From positions 301,811-365,810 of the forward strand of contig NZ_QGTR01000004.1 in NCBI RefSeq assembly GCF_003182275.1: DNA of 64,000 bases, read 5' to 3'. The position numbers were made by a program, and so were the translations under genes. Positions 1-8,099 of this stretch are shown here, piece after piece. Numbering within the stretch: the stretch's first letter is position 1; each line of letters starts with the position of its first letter. The notes below the pieces were generated by a model. The model saw nothing but the letters and a program-made list of their open reading frames with translations, searched no databases and was not told the origin of the DNA. Source of the stretch: Hoeflea marina (GTDB taxonomy: Bacteria > Pseudomonadota > Alphaproteobacteria > Rhizobiales > Rhizobiaceae).

Positions 1-741
1 ACCGCGGGCGGCCCCTATCCCTGGATCGTCATCAATGCGCTGGCGCTGGCATTCCCTTCTGTGGAGGTGCTTGTCGAGGCGCCGGAATCCCGGGCGCTGT
101 TCCTGCGCCGCAGGGCACGCAAGGTCGGCTGGCTGCAGACCGCAGGCCAGTTCGCAACCATGACGCTGTCACGCTTCGGCAAACGCTGCGTCCGCGCCCG
201 CGAGGCGGACCTGATCTTGCGCCACGGCCTCGCCACTGAACCGGCCCCCGGCATCCCCATCACGCATGTCCCCTCTGCCAATTCATCCGAGTGCCTGGCC
301 GCCATCGCCGGCGCACGGCCGGCGGTGGTGCTGCTCGCCGGCTGCCGCATGCTCAGCCGCGCCACCCTGGCGGCCATCCCGTGCCCGGTGATAAACTACC
401 ATGCCGGCATCAATCCGAAGTACCGCGGCGTGCAGGGCGGGTATTGGGCCCGCGCGCTCGGCGATCCCGGCAATTACGGCACCACCGTGCATCTGGTCGA
501 CGCGGGCGTCGACACCGGCGCGGTGCTCTACCAGGCCTTCATCACCCCCGACCCCGCCGAGACCCTGCTCACCGATGCCATGGCGCAGGCGGCCGGGTCG
601 CGCGACATCGTCATTGCCGCCGTCCGCGATGCACTCGACGGCAGGCTGTCACCGCAGCCGGTCGACCTGCCCTCGGTGCAGCGGTTTCACCCGCCGATCT
701 GGACGTGGATCGGCAACGGCCTTTCCCGCGGAACCTGGTAG
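1..741 (+). CDS. Formyltransferase-like protein (5' end outside window)
   Basis: The reading frame is open from the first base, and the translated upstream part (GGPYPWIVINALALAFP) looks like genuine protein. The GTG at 61 is therefore probably not the start, and the gene begins before the window. The visible part carries the hallmarks of the formyl_trans_N fold seen in methionyl-tRNA, GAR and sugar formyltransferases: a NYHAGINPKYRG segment, then VHLVDAGVDTGAVL, where the His and the late Asp belong to the catalytic and folate-binding region. The C-terminal OB-like domain of tRNA formyltransferases is absent, so the substrate is probably not initiator tRNA. It lies just upstream of folate and corrinoid one-carbon genes on the same strand, which fits use of formyl-tetrahydrofolate, but membership of that module is inference. 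Confidence 0.72.
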   Translation, partial: TAGGPYPWIVINALALAFPSVEVLVEAPESRALFLRRRARKVGWLQTAGQFATMTLSRFGKRCVRAREADLILRHGLATEPAPGIPITHVPSANSSECLAAIAGARPAVVLLAGCRMLSRATLAAIPCPVINYHAGINPKYRGVQGGYWARALGDPGNYGTTVHLVDAGVDTGAVLYQAFITPDPAETLLTDAMAQAAGSRDIVIAAVRDALDGRLSPQPVDLPSVQRFHPPIWTWIGNGLSRGTW

Positions 742-889
742 CAGGCCCTTGACCGCGCCAACTTGCGGGGCAAGTCTGCCCTATTCCGGCGCCTGAAAAT
801 CGGCAAGTCGTTTTTGACGCTGCACGCGTCGCCGTGAGCGAAGCGGGCAAAAATTCCGCGTGCGCATTCTAATCCTCAAGGAGACCCAA

Positions 890-1195
890 ATGGCAGACCG
901 CATAATCGTCTACTGGCGCGATATTCCCGCCCAGGTGATCATCAAGAAAGGCCGTGCCACCGCCAAGCGGGAACTGTCGCTCCGGTTCACCGAGGCCATC
1001 GACATGTCAGCCATGCGCTCAGGCGCGGCCGAGACCGAGGACTATCTTGCCGAGTGGCGCCGTGCGGCACCCGAGCCTGTCTCCGACGACCTGGAAGCCG
1101 AAGCCGATGAGGCGGCGGCAGCACTCGAAGCGGCCTATCCCAAGGAGCGCCTCGTCGCCCTGGTGAAGAGCCACGGCAAGGAAAGCGATGACTGA
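890..1195 (+). CDS. Small 'virulence factor' family protein (PF13769-like) of the corrinoid/C1 module
   Basis: This is a 101-residue acidic protein beginning MADRIIVYWRDIPAQVII. I chose the ATG at 890 because AAGGAG lies six bases upstream; a longer frame from GTG 860 has no ribosome binding site. The opening YWRDIPAQ and the following basic stretch match the family named 'virulence factor' in databases. As I recall, alphaproteobacterial members sit next to MTHFR-like genes. Its biochemical role is not established. It overlaps the next gene by 8 bases, so it is translationally coupled to the one-carbon genes and is more likely an accessory of that pathway than a pathogenicity protein. Confidence 0.72.
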   Translation: MADRIIVYWRDIPAQVIIKKGRATAKRELSLRFTEAIDMSAMRSGAAETEDYLAEWRRAAPEPVSDDLEAEADEAAAALEAAYPKERLVALVKSHGKESDD

Positions 1196-1778
1196 CAGCC
1201 CGACGCCGACCACCCAGGCGAGCCTCAACCGCAAGGCCGCGCCCAAGACAGACTACAAGCCGGCCGATGTGTCGGCCGTCCGGCGCTACCGCCGGCGCTT
1301 CGTCGTCCGGCTCTGGGCGGTGCGGCATTCGCGCGCCCTGGAATGGGTCTACAAGCAGTTTGCCGACCTCTTCCTGCTGCTGCATCCGGTGTGGAAGGCG
1401 CTCGGATACCAGCGTGTCGAGGGGCCGGTCAAATTCGTCGAGCGCCACGTCAAGGGTTTCCTGTTCGATTGCCGCATGTGCGGCCAGTGCGTGCTGTCGT
1501 CGACCGGCATGTCATGCCCGATGAACTGCCCCAAGCAGTTGCGCAACGGCCCCTGCGGCGGCGTGCGGGCCAACGGCAACTGCGAAGTCGAGCCCGACAT
1601 GCCCTGCGTCTGGGTGCAGGCATGGAACGGCTCGCAGCAGATGGTCGAGAACAAGGCCATCCTCGCCGTGCAGAAGCCGGTCGATCAATCCCTGCGCGAG
1701 ACATCCGCCTGGCTCAGGACCACCGCCCAGGCCGCCGCCCGCAAAGAGGCCGCCAAGACCACGGAAACACCCGCATGA
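1188..1778 (+). CDS. Methylenetetrahydrofolate reductase C-terminal-domain protein (cysteine-rich)
   Basis: A 196-residue protein with a basic N-terminal half and a dense cysteine cluster at residues 95, 98, 101, 110, 114, 123, 132 and 140 (FDCRMCGQC ... CPMNCPKQL ... GPCGG). This spacing is typical of the MTHFR_C (PF12225) family, which pairs with MetF-type reductases in acetogens and in bacteria that use corrinoid methyl transfer, and probably binds an iron-sulfur cluster. Its start overlaps the previous gene by 8 bases and its stop overlaps the start of the reductase gene as ATGA. Inference: it feeds electrons to the reductase encoded next, possibly forming a ferredoxin- or NADH-linked MetFV-like complex. 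Confidence 0.82.
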   Translation: MTDSPTPTTQASLNRKAAPKTDYKPADVSAVRRYRRRFVVRLWAVRHSRALEWVYKQFADLFLLLHPVWKALGYQRVEGPVKFVERHVKGFLFDCRMCGQCVLSSTGMSCPMNCPKQLRNGPCGGVRANGNCEVEPDMPCVWVQAWNGSQQMVENKAILAVQKPVDQSLRETSAWLRTTAQAAARKEAAKTTETPA

Positions 1779-2875
1779 GCATGTCCGACGTCAATCCCGC
1801 CGGCGTTCACCTGCCGCTCGATCCGCTGCCCGGGCACTCCTCGCGCGGCCGGCTGGAACGCGTGCTCAGGCGCGGCGAATTCGCCGTCACCACTGAACTC
1901 AACCCGCCCGATTCCGCCGACCCTGAAGATGTCTACAATCGCGCCGCCGTCTTTGACGGCTGGGTCGACGGCATCAACGCGGTCGATGCCTCCGGCGCCA
2001 ACTGCCACATGTCCTCGGTCGGCATCTGCGCGCTGCTGACCCGCATGGGCTACGCGCCGATCATGCAGATCGCCTGCCGCGACAAGAACCGCATCGCCAT
2101 CCAGGGCGACGTGCTCGGCGGCGCAGCCATGGGCGTGAGCAACATCCTGTGCCTGACCGGCGACGGCGTGCAGGCCGGCGACCAGCCGGGCGCCAAGCCG
2201 GTCTTCGATCTCGACTGCATGTCGCTGCTCGAGACCATCCGCATCATGCGCGACAACGGCAAGTTTCTCTCCGGCCGCAAGCTGACGACACCGCCGCAGG
2301 TGTTCCTGGGTGCGGCCATCAATCCGTTTGCGCCGCCCTATGATTTCCGTCCGCATCGGCTGGCCAAGAAGATTGCCGCCGGCGCCCAGTTCGTGCAGAG
2401 CCAGTATTGCTACGACGTGCCGATGTTCCGCAGCTACATGCAGAAGGTCCGGGAACTCGGCCTGACCGAAGACTGCTTCATCCTCTGCGGCGTGGGACCG
2501 CTGGCCTCGGCCCGCACCGCCAAGTGGATGCGCGCCAACGTGCCCGGCGTCCACATTCCCGATCACATCATTGCCCGCCTGGAGGGCGCTGCCGACCAGA
2601 AGAAGGAAGGCAAGCAGATCTGCATCGACATCATCAACGAGGTCAAGGAAATAGAAGGCGTCTCGGGCATCCATGTCATGGCCTACCGGCAGGAGGAATT
2701 CGTCGCCGAGATCGTCCATGATTCAGGTGTGCTCAAGGGCCGCAAGCCCTGGCGCAAGGAGCCCAACCCGGCCAATGCGCTGGCAGAAGCCCATCTCCAG
2801 GAGGCGGCCGAACAGCCGCGCATGACGCCCCATGCCATGGCCGGCGTCGCCGCCGAAAGCAACGAACCGAATTGA
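1775..2875 (+). CDS. Methylenetetrahydrofolate reductase (MetF-like)
   Basis: A 366-residue flavoprotein of the MTHFR family (PF02219), interconverting 5,10-methylene- and 5-methyl-tetrahydrofolate in the cytoplasm. Supporting segments are FAVTTELNPPDSADPEDVYN, where the Glu is the usual active-site acid, the flavin-contacting NILCLTGDGV region and the QFVQSQYCYD strand near the end of the barrel. The frame is open much further upstream, but the ATG at 1775 overlaps the stop of the cysteine-rich partner as ATGA, and this matches family length. The neighbours suggest it works in the oxidative direction, handling methyl-THF from corrinoid-dependent demethylation rather than serving methionine synthesis. 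That direction is inference. Confidence 0.88.
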   Translation: MSMSDVNPAGVHLPLDPLPGHSSRGRLERVLRRGEFAVTTELNPPDSADPEDVYNRAAVFDGWVDGINAVDASGANCHMSSVGICALLTRMGYAPIMQIACRDKNRIAIQGDVLGGAAMGVSNILCLTGDGVQAGDQPGAKPVFDLDCMSLLETIRIMRDNGKFLSGRKLTTPPQVFLGAAINPFAPPYDFRPHRLAKKIAAGAQFVQSQYCYDVPMFRSYMQKVRELGLTEDCFILCGVGPLASARTAKWMRANVPGVHIPDHIIARLEGAADQKKEGKQICIDIINEVKEIEGVSGIHVMAYRQEEFVAEIVHDSGVLKGRKPWRKEPNPANALAEAHLQEAAEQPRMTPHAMAGVAAESNEPN

Positions 2876-2876
2876 C

Positions 2877-2901
2877 TCGGGCGGCTTGATAATCAGCCCG
2901 A
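2877..2901 (+). terminator. Stem-loop after the reductase gene
   Basis: TCGGGC and GCCCGA form a six-base stem around a 13-base loop, starting two bases after the stop codon and followed by AAAA. It is a weak candidate for partial termination or mRNA processing between the reductase and methyltransferase genes. Confidence 0.35.
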
Positions 2902-2913
2902 AAACCGCATAAT

Positions 2914-2935
2914 GACATAAGTAAATCTTTATGTC
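2914..2935 (+). promoter_or_regulatory. AT-rich inverted repeat upstream of the corrinoid methyltransferase gene
   Basis: GACATAA, an eight-base spacer and TTATGTC form a perfect 7-bp-arm dyad, centred about 30 bases before the methyltransferase ATG in otherwise GC-rich sequence. Its AT content and symmetry look like an operator for a dimeric regulator, which would allow the last genes of the module to be controlled separately. The binding protein is unknown. Confidence 0.45.
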
Positions 2936-2954
2936 CCGAAACCAAGGACCAGAC

Positions 2955-3914
2955 ATGACCCGCACCATCGTAGCCTCCGCCACCCGAGAAATCATCATCG
3001 GCTTCGATCAGCCCTTCTGCGTCATCGGTGAGCGGATCAATCCCACCGGCCGCAAGAAGCTCGCCGCCGAGATGGTCGAGGGCAATTTCGACACCGTCAT
3101 CAAGGATGCGCTCGAACAGGTCGCCGCCGGCGCCACAATGCTCGACGTCAATGCCGGGGTCACCTCGGTCAACCCGAACGAGACCGAGCCGGGCCTGCTG
3201 GTACAGACGCTGCAGATCGTCCAGGATCTGGTCGACGTGCCGCTGTCGATCGATTCCTCGGTTTCCGCCGCCATCGAGGCGGCACTGAAGGTCGCAAAGG
3301 GCCGCCCGCTGGTCAATTCTGTCACCGGCGAGGAGGAGAAGCTCGAGGCGATCCTGCCGCTGATCAAGAAATACAACGTCCCAGTGGTCGCCATCTCCAA
3401 CGACGAGACCGGCATTTCCATGGACCCCGACGTCCGCTTTGCCGTGGCCAAGAAGATCGTGGAGCGTTGCGCCGACTTCGGCATCCCGGCCTATGACATC
3501 GTTGTCGATCCGCTGGTGATGCCGATCGGCGCGCTGGGCGACGCCGGGCGCCAGGTGTTCGCTCTGCTCCGCCGCCTGCGCGAGGAACTGAAGGTGAACA
3601 CCACCTGCGGCCTTTCCAACGTCTCCTTTGGCCTGCCTCACCGCCACGGCATCAATGCCGGCTTCATCCCGATGGTCATCGGCGCGGGCATGACGAGCGC
3701 CATCATGAATCCGTGCCGGCCGCAGGAGATGGAAGCGGTGCGTGCCGCCAATGTTCTCAATGGCACCGATGCCAACTGCACCAACTGGATCAAGACCTAC
3801 AAGGATTACCAGCCGCACGTCGCAGGTTCCGCCCCGACGCCGAACCCGGCCGTCTCCTCGGCCGAAGGCGGACGCCGCCGCGGCGGCCGCGCTGCCCGCT
3901 CCGGCGGGGCATGA
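2955..3914 (+). CDS. Methyltetrahydrofolate:corrinoid methyltransferase (MtrH/AcsE-like)
   Basis: A 319-residue protein of the pterin-binding (DHPS-like) barrel superfamily that moves a methyl group between a corrinoid protein and tetrahydrofolate. Characteristic segments are FCVIGERINPTGRKKL near the N-terminus, LDVNAG, SIDSS, NSVTGEEE, ISNDETGISMD, DPLVMPIG and CGLSNVSFGLPHR, in family order. ATG 2955 is preferred over ATG 2931 because AAGGA sits six bases before it. The C-terminus is a low-complexity Gly/Arg-rich tail (residues ~295-319), as in the neighbouring activator, which also ends in a GRRRGGRRRG-type tail. No corrinoid-binding protein or substrate methyltransferase gene is visible here; they should lie upstream of the window or elsewhere. 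Confidence 0.88.
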   Translation: MTRTIVASATREIIIGFDQPFCVIGERINPTGRKKLAAEMVEGNFDTVIKDALEQVAAGATMLDVNAGVTSVNPNETEPGLLVQTLQIVQDLVDVPLSIDSSVSAAIEAALKVAKGRPLVNSVTGEEEKLEAILPLIKKYNVPVVAISNDETGISMDPDVRFAVAKKIVERCADFGIPAYDIVVDPLVMPIGALGDAGRQVFALLRRLREELKVNTTCGLSNVSFGLPHRHGINAGFIPMVIGAGMTSAIMNPCRPQEMEAVRAANVLNGTDANCTNWIKTYKDYQPHVAGSAPTPNPAVSSAEGGRRRGGRAARSGGA

Positions 3915-3920
3915 TCCGGC

Positions 3921-3947
3921 GGACCATGGCCGCACGGGCCATGGTCC
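3921..3947 (+). terminator. Strong hairpin after the methyltransferase gene
   Basis: GGACCATGGCC and GGCCATGGTCC form a perfect 11-bp stem with a five-base loop, starting six bases after the methyltransferase stop. There is no long T run, so it may be a terminator or a 3' stabiliser. It separates this gene from the activator gene 440 bases downstream. Confidence 0.55.
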
Positions 3948-4089
3948 CCACTGCCTTTGGAGGTTGCCATATCCGACCAAACCACCATCACGAGCAAGCC
4001 AGCGGAACGGGATCAGGCCCCTGTCGCCGCGGCTTTGTGCGTGGAGGAAAAGCGCATGGCGGCTGCAGTGATGGTTGCCGGCGCAGTGG

Positions 4090-4222
4090 CTTTTCCTCGC
4101 CCTTCGAGGGCCGCCGCGCGGCCCACTCAGGATGAGGGAAAGGACTGGCCGGCGCTACCTCCGCACACTCATCCTGAGATGCGAGCCCGAGCATGGCGAG
4201 GGGAAGGCTCGAAGGGAGAGGG
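4090..4222 (+). repeat. REP-like palindromic element, pair of inverted copies
   Basis: The 470-base gap between the methyltransferase and activator genes holds no convincing gene. It contains CTCGCCCTTCGAGGGCCGC...ACTCAGGATGAGG (about 4096-4138) and, inverted, CTCATCCTGAGATGCGAGCC...GGCTCGAAGGGAGAGG (about 4168-4222). CTCATCCTGAG paired with a CTCGAAGG motif is a common intergenic palindrome in rhizobial genomes. Related copies lie near 51976-52113 and, as the CTCGCCCTTCGAGG part only, near 57741-57830. Confidence 0.6.
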
Positions 4223-4384
4223 TGTGGCCACAGGGACCGCCGCGCCGACGATCCGTGGCGGCACCAGAAAAAAGCTTGAAAACAAAGACGTCAGGAATAC
4301 ATCAGGCTCGCCGGTCTCCGCTTTGCCGGCCAGCTTCCGCCCAATCCGCCAAGGATTGGTAAACCCCCGAAAGTTCCCCATCCC

Positions 4385-6433
4385 ATGACAGCGTCCAGCG
4401 CAGACCACCTCGTCCTTTTCATGCCGTCGGGCAAGCGCGGCCGCTTCGCTGAAGGCACCCCGCTTCTCGAGGCGGCGCGCCAGCTCGGCGTGCATGTGGA
4501 AAGCGTCTGCGGCGGGCGCGGCATCTGCGGCCGCTGCCAGATCGAGGTCCAGGAGGGCAAGTTCGCCAAGCACGGCATCACCTCCTCCAATGACCACATC
4601 ACCCCCTTCGGCGGCAACGAGATCCGCTACGCCGAGAAGCGCGACCTCAAGCCCGGCCGCCGCCTCTCCTGTACGGCACGGGTGCTTGGCGACCTGGTCA
4701 TCGACATCCCCCAGGACACCGTGGTCAACGCCCAGGTGGTGCGCAAGGACTCCGATGGCCGCGTCATCGCGCGCAATCCGGCAATCCAGATGTGCTATGT
4801 CGAGGTCGAGGAACCCGACATGCACAAGCCGCTGGGCGACCTCGACCGCATGCTGATCGCGCTTGAGACCGACTGGGGCATCGGCCGCCCGGTGATCGAC
4901 GCCCATATCCTTCCGGGCATCCAGAAGGTGCTGCGCCAGGGCGAGTGGAAGGTGACGCTTGCCATCCATCATGACGCCGACGGCGAGCGCCCGCATCTCA
5001 TCGCCGTTTATCCCGGCCTCAAGAACGAGGCCTACGGCATTGCCTGCGACATCGGCTCGACCACGATTGCCATGCATCTTTCCTCGCTGCTCTCGGGCCG
5101 CACGCTTGCCTCCGCCGGCACGTCGAACCCGCAGATCCGCTTCGGCGAGGACCTGATGAGCCGCGTCTCCTATGTGATGATGAACCCGGAAGGCCGCGAG
5201 GGCATGACGATTGCCGTGCGCGAGGCGATCAACGGGCTCATCGACAAGGTCTGCGCCGAGGGCGGGATCGTGCGCACCGACATTCTCGATTCGGTCTTCG
5301 TCGGCAATCCGATCATGCACCATCTGTTTCTCGGCATCGACCCGACGGAACTCGGCGGCGCGCCCTTCGCGCTGGCGGTCTCCGGTGCGGTCGCGCTCAA
5401 ATCCTCCGAGATCGGCATCCACCTCAACACCGGGGCGCGAACCTACATGCTGCCCTGCATCGCCGGCCATGTCGGCGCCGATGCGGCGGCCGCCACGCTG
5501 ACCGAAGGCCCGCACCGCCAGGACGAGATGATGCTACTGGTCGATGTCGGCACCAATGCCGAGATCGTGCTCGGCAACCGCACCCGCACCGTGGCCGCCT
5601 CCTCGCCCACGGGACCCGCCTTCGAGGGCGCCGAGATCTCCTGCGGCCAGCGCGCCGCCCCCGGCGCCATCGAACGCATCCGCATCGACCCCGAGACGCT
5701 GGAGCCGCGCTACCGCGTCATCGGCATCGAGCAGTGGTCGGACGAGCCGGGCTTCGAGGAAATGGCCAAGAGTGTCGGCGTCACTGGCGTCTGCGGCTCG
5801 GGCATCATCGAGATCATCGCCGAGATGTATCTTGCCGGCATCATCTCCGAGGACGGCGTCATCAACGGCGCGCTGGCCGCCCGCAGCCGGCGCGTCATCG
5901 CCACCGGCCGCACCTGGTCCTATCTGCTCAAGGACGGCGAGCCCAGGTTGACCATCAGCCAGACCGACGTGCGCGCCATCCAGCTCGCCAAGGCAGCGCT
6001 CTATGCCGGCATCAAGCTGCTCATGGACAAACAGGGCATCGACCATGTCGACCGCATCGGGCTCGCCGGCGCCTTCGGCTCCTTCATCGATCCCAAATAC
6101 GCCCTCGTGCTCGGCCTTGTGCCCGATTGCGATCTCGACAAGGTCAAGGCCGTCGGAAACGCCGCCGGCACCGGCGCGCGCATGGCGCTTCTCAACCGCG
6201 ACCATCGCCGCGAGATCGAGGACACGGTCACCCGCATCGAGAAGATCGAGACCGCTCTGGAGCCGAAATTCCAGGAGCATTTCGTCTACGCCATGGCGCT
6301 GCCCAACAAGGTCGACGCCTTCCCCAAACTCGCCGAGGTCGTCAAGCTGCCGGAACGCTCGGTGGACACCGATGCGGCCGACGGAATCGACCCGGGCGCC
6401 GGTCGCAGGCGGGGCGGACGCAGGCGGGGCTGA
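4385..6433 (+). CDS. Corrinoid reductive activator (RACo-like, ASKHA domain with [2Fe-2S] ferredoxin domain)
   Basis: A 682-residue protein that should reduce inactive Co(II) corrinoid proteins to Co(I) at the cost of ATP. Residues ~8-100 form a plant-type [2Fe-2S] domain with Cys 42, 48, 51 and 96 (CGGRGICGRC ... LSCTARV). The rest is the ASKHA nucleotide-binding region: IACDIGSTTIAMHL is phosphate loop 1, LLVDVGTNAEIVLG phosphate loop 2, and VCGSGIIEIIAEM and GLAGAFGSFI follow. The C-terminus is a short Gly/Arg-rich tail. It closes the one-carbon module and is its strongest evidence for corrinoid-dependent methyl transfer, since methionine synthase does not need this type of activator. Confidence 0.9.
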   Translation: MTASSADHLVLFMPSGKRGRFAEGTPLLEAARQLGVHVESVCGGRGICGRCQIEVQEGKFAKHGITSSNDHITPFGGNEIRYAEKRDLKPGRRLSCTARVLGDLVIDIPQDTVVNAQVVRKDSDGRVIARNPAIQMCYVEVEEPDMHKPLGDLDRMLIALETDWGIGRPVIDAHILPGIQKVLRQGEWKVTLAIHHDADGERPHLIAVYPGLKNEAYGIACDIGSTTIAMHLSSLLSGRTLASAGTSNPQIRFGEDLMSRVSYVMMNPEGREGMTIAVREAINGLIDKVCAEGGIVRTDILDSVFVGNPIMHHLFLGIDPTELGGAPFALAVSGAVALKSSEIGIHLNTGARTYMLPCIAGHVGADAAAATLTEGPHRQDEMMLLVDVGTNAEIVLGNRTRTVAASSPTGPAFEGAEISCGQRAAPGAIERIRIDPETLEPRYRVIGIEQWSDEPGFEEMAKSVGVTGVCGSGIIEIIAEMYLAGIISEDGVINGALAARSRRVIATGRTWSYLLKDGEPRLTISQTDVRAIQLAKAALYAGIKLLMDKQGIDHVDRIGLAGAFGSFIDPKYALVLGLVPDCDLDKVKAVGNAAGTGARMALLNRDHRREIEDTVTRIEKIETALEPKFQEHFVYAMALPNKVDAFPKLAEVVKLPERSVDTDAADGIDPGAGRRRGGRRRG

Positions 6434-6462
6434 GGCAGACCTGAGGCCGCCCGCCCCTCACC

Positions 6463-7395
6463 TCATGCCGATGCCCGGTAGAGGGCATCGGCCAGTTCGG
6501 CCTCCTCGTCGGTGGGACGAGAAAACCTTGCGCCCTCCGCCTCCGACCAGTCGCCGTCCGTCATCAGACTCTCCCCGAGACCGTACCGTTCGGCGATTGC
6601 CCGGGTCGGCCCGCCCAGGGCGGCGGCGATGGCATCGCGGTCGGCCCTTCCCAGCAGCATCGGCACCGCCGCGACGCGGCTGTCGATCCATCTTTCTGCC
6701 AGATGGCGATGGGCGAGCGTGACGCCCCTGACCAGCCGCTCCATGTCGTCGACGCCGATCTGCTGCTTGAGGCGGTAGAGGACCCGCAGGCTGGAGATGT
6801 CGGCTGCCTTGTTCATGTTCTCGGCCGGGAACGTCAGTTCGGCGAGCGCCGCCTCCGGCAGGTCGAGGCATTCGATGACAGGCATCACCGACGAGCGCTG
6901 CCTTGAATAGGGGACGACCCTGATCGCCTGCCGGCCGAAGACCCGTTCCCAGCGGCGCAAATGGGATTCGACATCGAACCGGTTCGAGAGCCCCGCATCG
7001 TTCCAGGCGAAGCCGTCGATGTCCCGGATCGATCGCCGATGCGACTTGACCATCTGGTTGAGAAAGGAGTTGACCCAGTCGACCGGGTTCCTGACGAACA
7101 GCAGGACGGTCGGGGCATCGGAAAGCCGGGACAGATGCTCGATGAGGGAATCGCCGGCTTCGTAAAGGTTCTCAAAGGATATGACCGCGTGCGAAGCCTC
7201 CGCGACCTGGCCGGCAAGGACCGGGATCATCGCGGGATCGAAGTCGAATACCAGGGGGCGATGCCAGTTGCCGTCCCTTCCCTCCGTCGGCCAGACGCAT
7301 CCGTACCGCAGAAGGATCTGCTGGTTGCGTTGCAGGAAGGTCTGAATGCCCTTCGAGCCCGTCTTGGTCGTGCCGATGTGAATGAGAAGGGTCAT
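6463..7395 (-). CDS. Sulfotransferase-like protein
   Basis: A 310-residue protein, opposite in strand to the one-carbon genes. It opens LLIHIGTTKTGSKGIQTFL, a good match to the 5'-phosphosulfate-binding loop of PAPS-dependent sulfotransferases, and has TVLLFVRNPVDWVNSFLNQM, resembling the 3'-phosphate-binding RxPxxxxxS motif (Arg, Asn/Asp, then Ser). Acceptors of such bacterial family members are often polysaccharides or lipids, but nothing here shows the substrate. There is no signal peptide. Its start faces the PACE gene divergently across about 160 bases. Confidence 0.68.
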   Translation of the reverse strand: MTLLIHIGTTKTGSKGIQTFLQRNQQILLRYGCVWPTEGRDGNWHRPLVFDFDPAMIPVLAGQVAEASHAVISFENLYEAGDSLIEHLSRLSDAPTVLLFVRNPVDWVNSFLNQMVKSHRRSIRDIDGFAWNDAGLSNRFDVESHLRRWERVFGRQAIRVVPYSRQRSSVMPVIECLDLPEAALAELTFPAENMNKAADISSLRVLYRLKQQIGVDDMERLVRGVTLAHRHLAERWIDSRVAAVPMLLGRADRDAIAAALGGPTRAIAERYGLGESLMTDGDWSEAEGARFSRPTDEEAELADALYRASA

Positions 7396-7553
7396 CCTCC
7401 GGGCGCGCCCTTCGACACCCCGGTTTCGCCTTGGCGAACCGGCAGACGGCCCCCTTGTCCGGCCATGCCTGCACGTCTATAGACGGAACGAGTGAGGACG
7501 ACCTCCCCCATCCGGGACCTGTTCGGGACGACCCGGAGCCAACGAGGACCGTC

Positions 7554-7976
7554 ATGCGCACCACCAGAGACCGGATCAGACACGCCATCAGCTTCGAGAT
7601 CATCGGCCTGAGCCTCGTCACCCCGCTCGGCGCCTGGACCTTCGGCATGCCGCTCGAGGACATCGGCGTGGTCAGCCTCGTCAGCGCGACCATCGCCACG
7701 GCCTGGAACTATGTCTTCAACCTGATGTTCGACCATGCCCTCGTCCGTTTTCTCGGCGATCTGCGCAAGACTCTCGCCATGCGCGTGCTGCACGCCGCCC
7801 TGTTCGAAGCCGGGGTGGTCGTGCTGCTGATGCCGTTCATCGCCTGGTATCTGGATGTCAGCCTGATGCATGCGCTCACCATGGATGTGTCGTTCTCCCT
7901 CTTCTACATGGTCTATGCCTTCGGCTTCAACTGGGCCTATGACCGGGTCTTCCCGATCCCGGCGCCCGCATCGTGA
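7554..7976 (+). CDS. PACE family multidrug efflux transporter
   Basis: A 140-residue integral membrane protein made of two repeated halves with four predicted helices. It matches the bacterial transmembrane pair (PF05232) family, which includes the chlorhexidine exporter AceI. The first half contains RIRHAISFEIIGLSLVTPLG with the conserved Glu in helix 1, then WNYVFNLMFDHAL. The second half repeats as RVLHAALFEAGVVVLLMPF and FNWAYDRVFP. I chose ATG 7554 because GAGGA lies just upstream. It probably exports biocides or small polyamine-like substrates across the inner membrane. It is isolated, with no obvious regulator adjacent. Confidence 0.85.
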   Translation: MRTTRDRIRHAISFEIIGLSLVTPLGAWTFGMPLEDIGVVSLVSATIATAWNYVFNLMFDHALVRFLGDLRKTLAMRVLHAALFEAGVVVLLMPFIAWYLDVSLMHALTMDVSFSLFYMVYAFGFNWAYDRVFPIPAPAS

Positions 7977-8099
7977 AGCCGCGGAGCCGAGGCATGGGGC
8001 GGCCGGCCGAACTTGAACCGGAGTGGTGGCCGCGTGAGACTGCCCCCGGGCGGGCCGCCCTCCCTTTACCCGAATCGAAACTCGGTCTAGGCGTCTGAC

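Noticed and set aside
742-889. ACTTGC-GGG-GCAAGT hairpin (761-775) as a terminator or riboswitch
   Set aside because: The stem is only six bases with a three-base loop, no T run follows, and no cobalamin-type conserved box is visible before the C1 genes.
3957-4388. A 143-residue plus-strand frame between methyltransferase and activator
   Set aside because: It starts at TTG with a GGAG-like overlap but runs straight through the REP-like elements and has no domain. A decayed gene start cannot be fully excluded.
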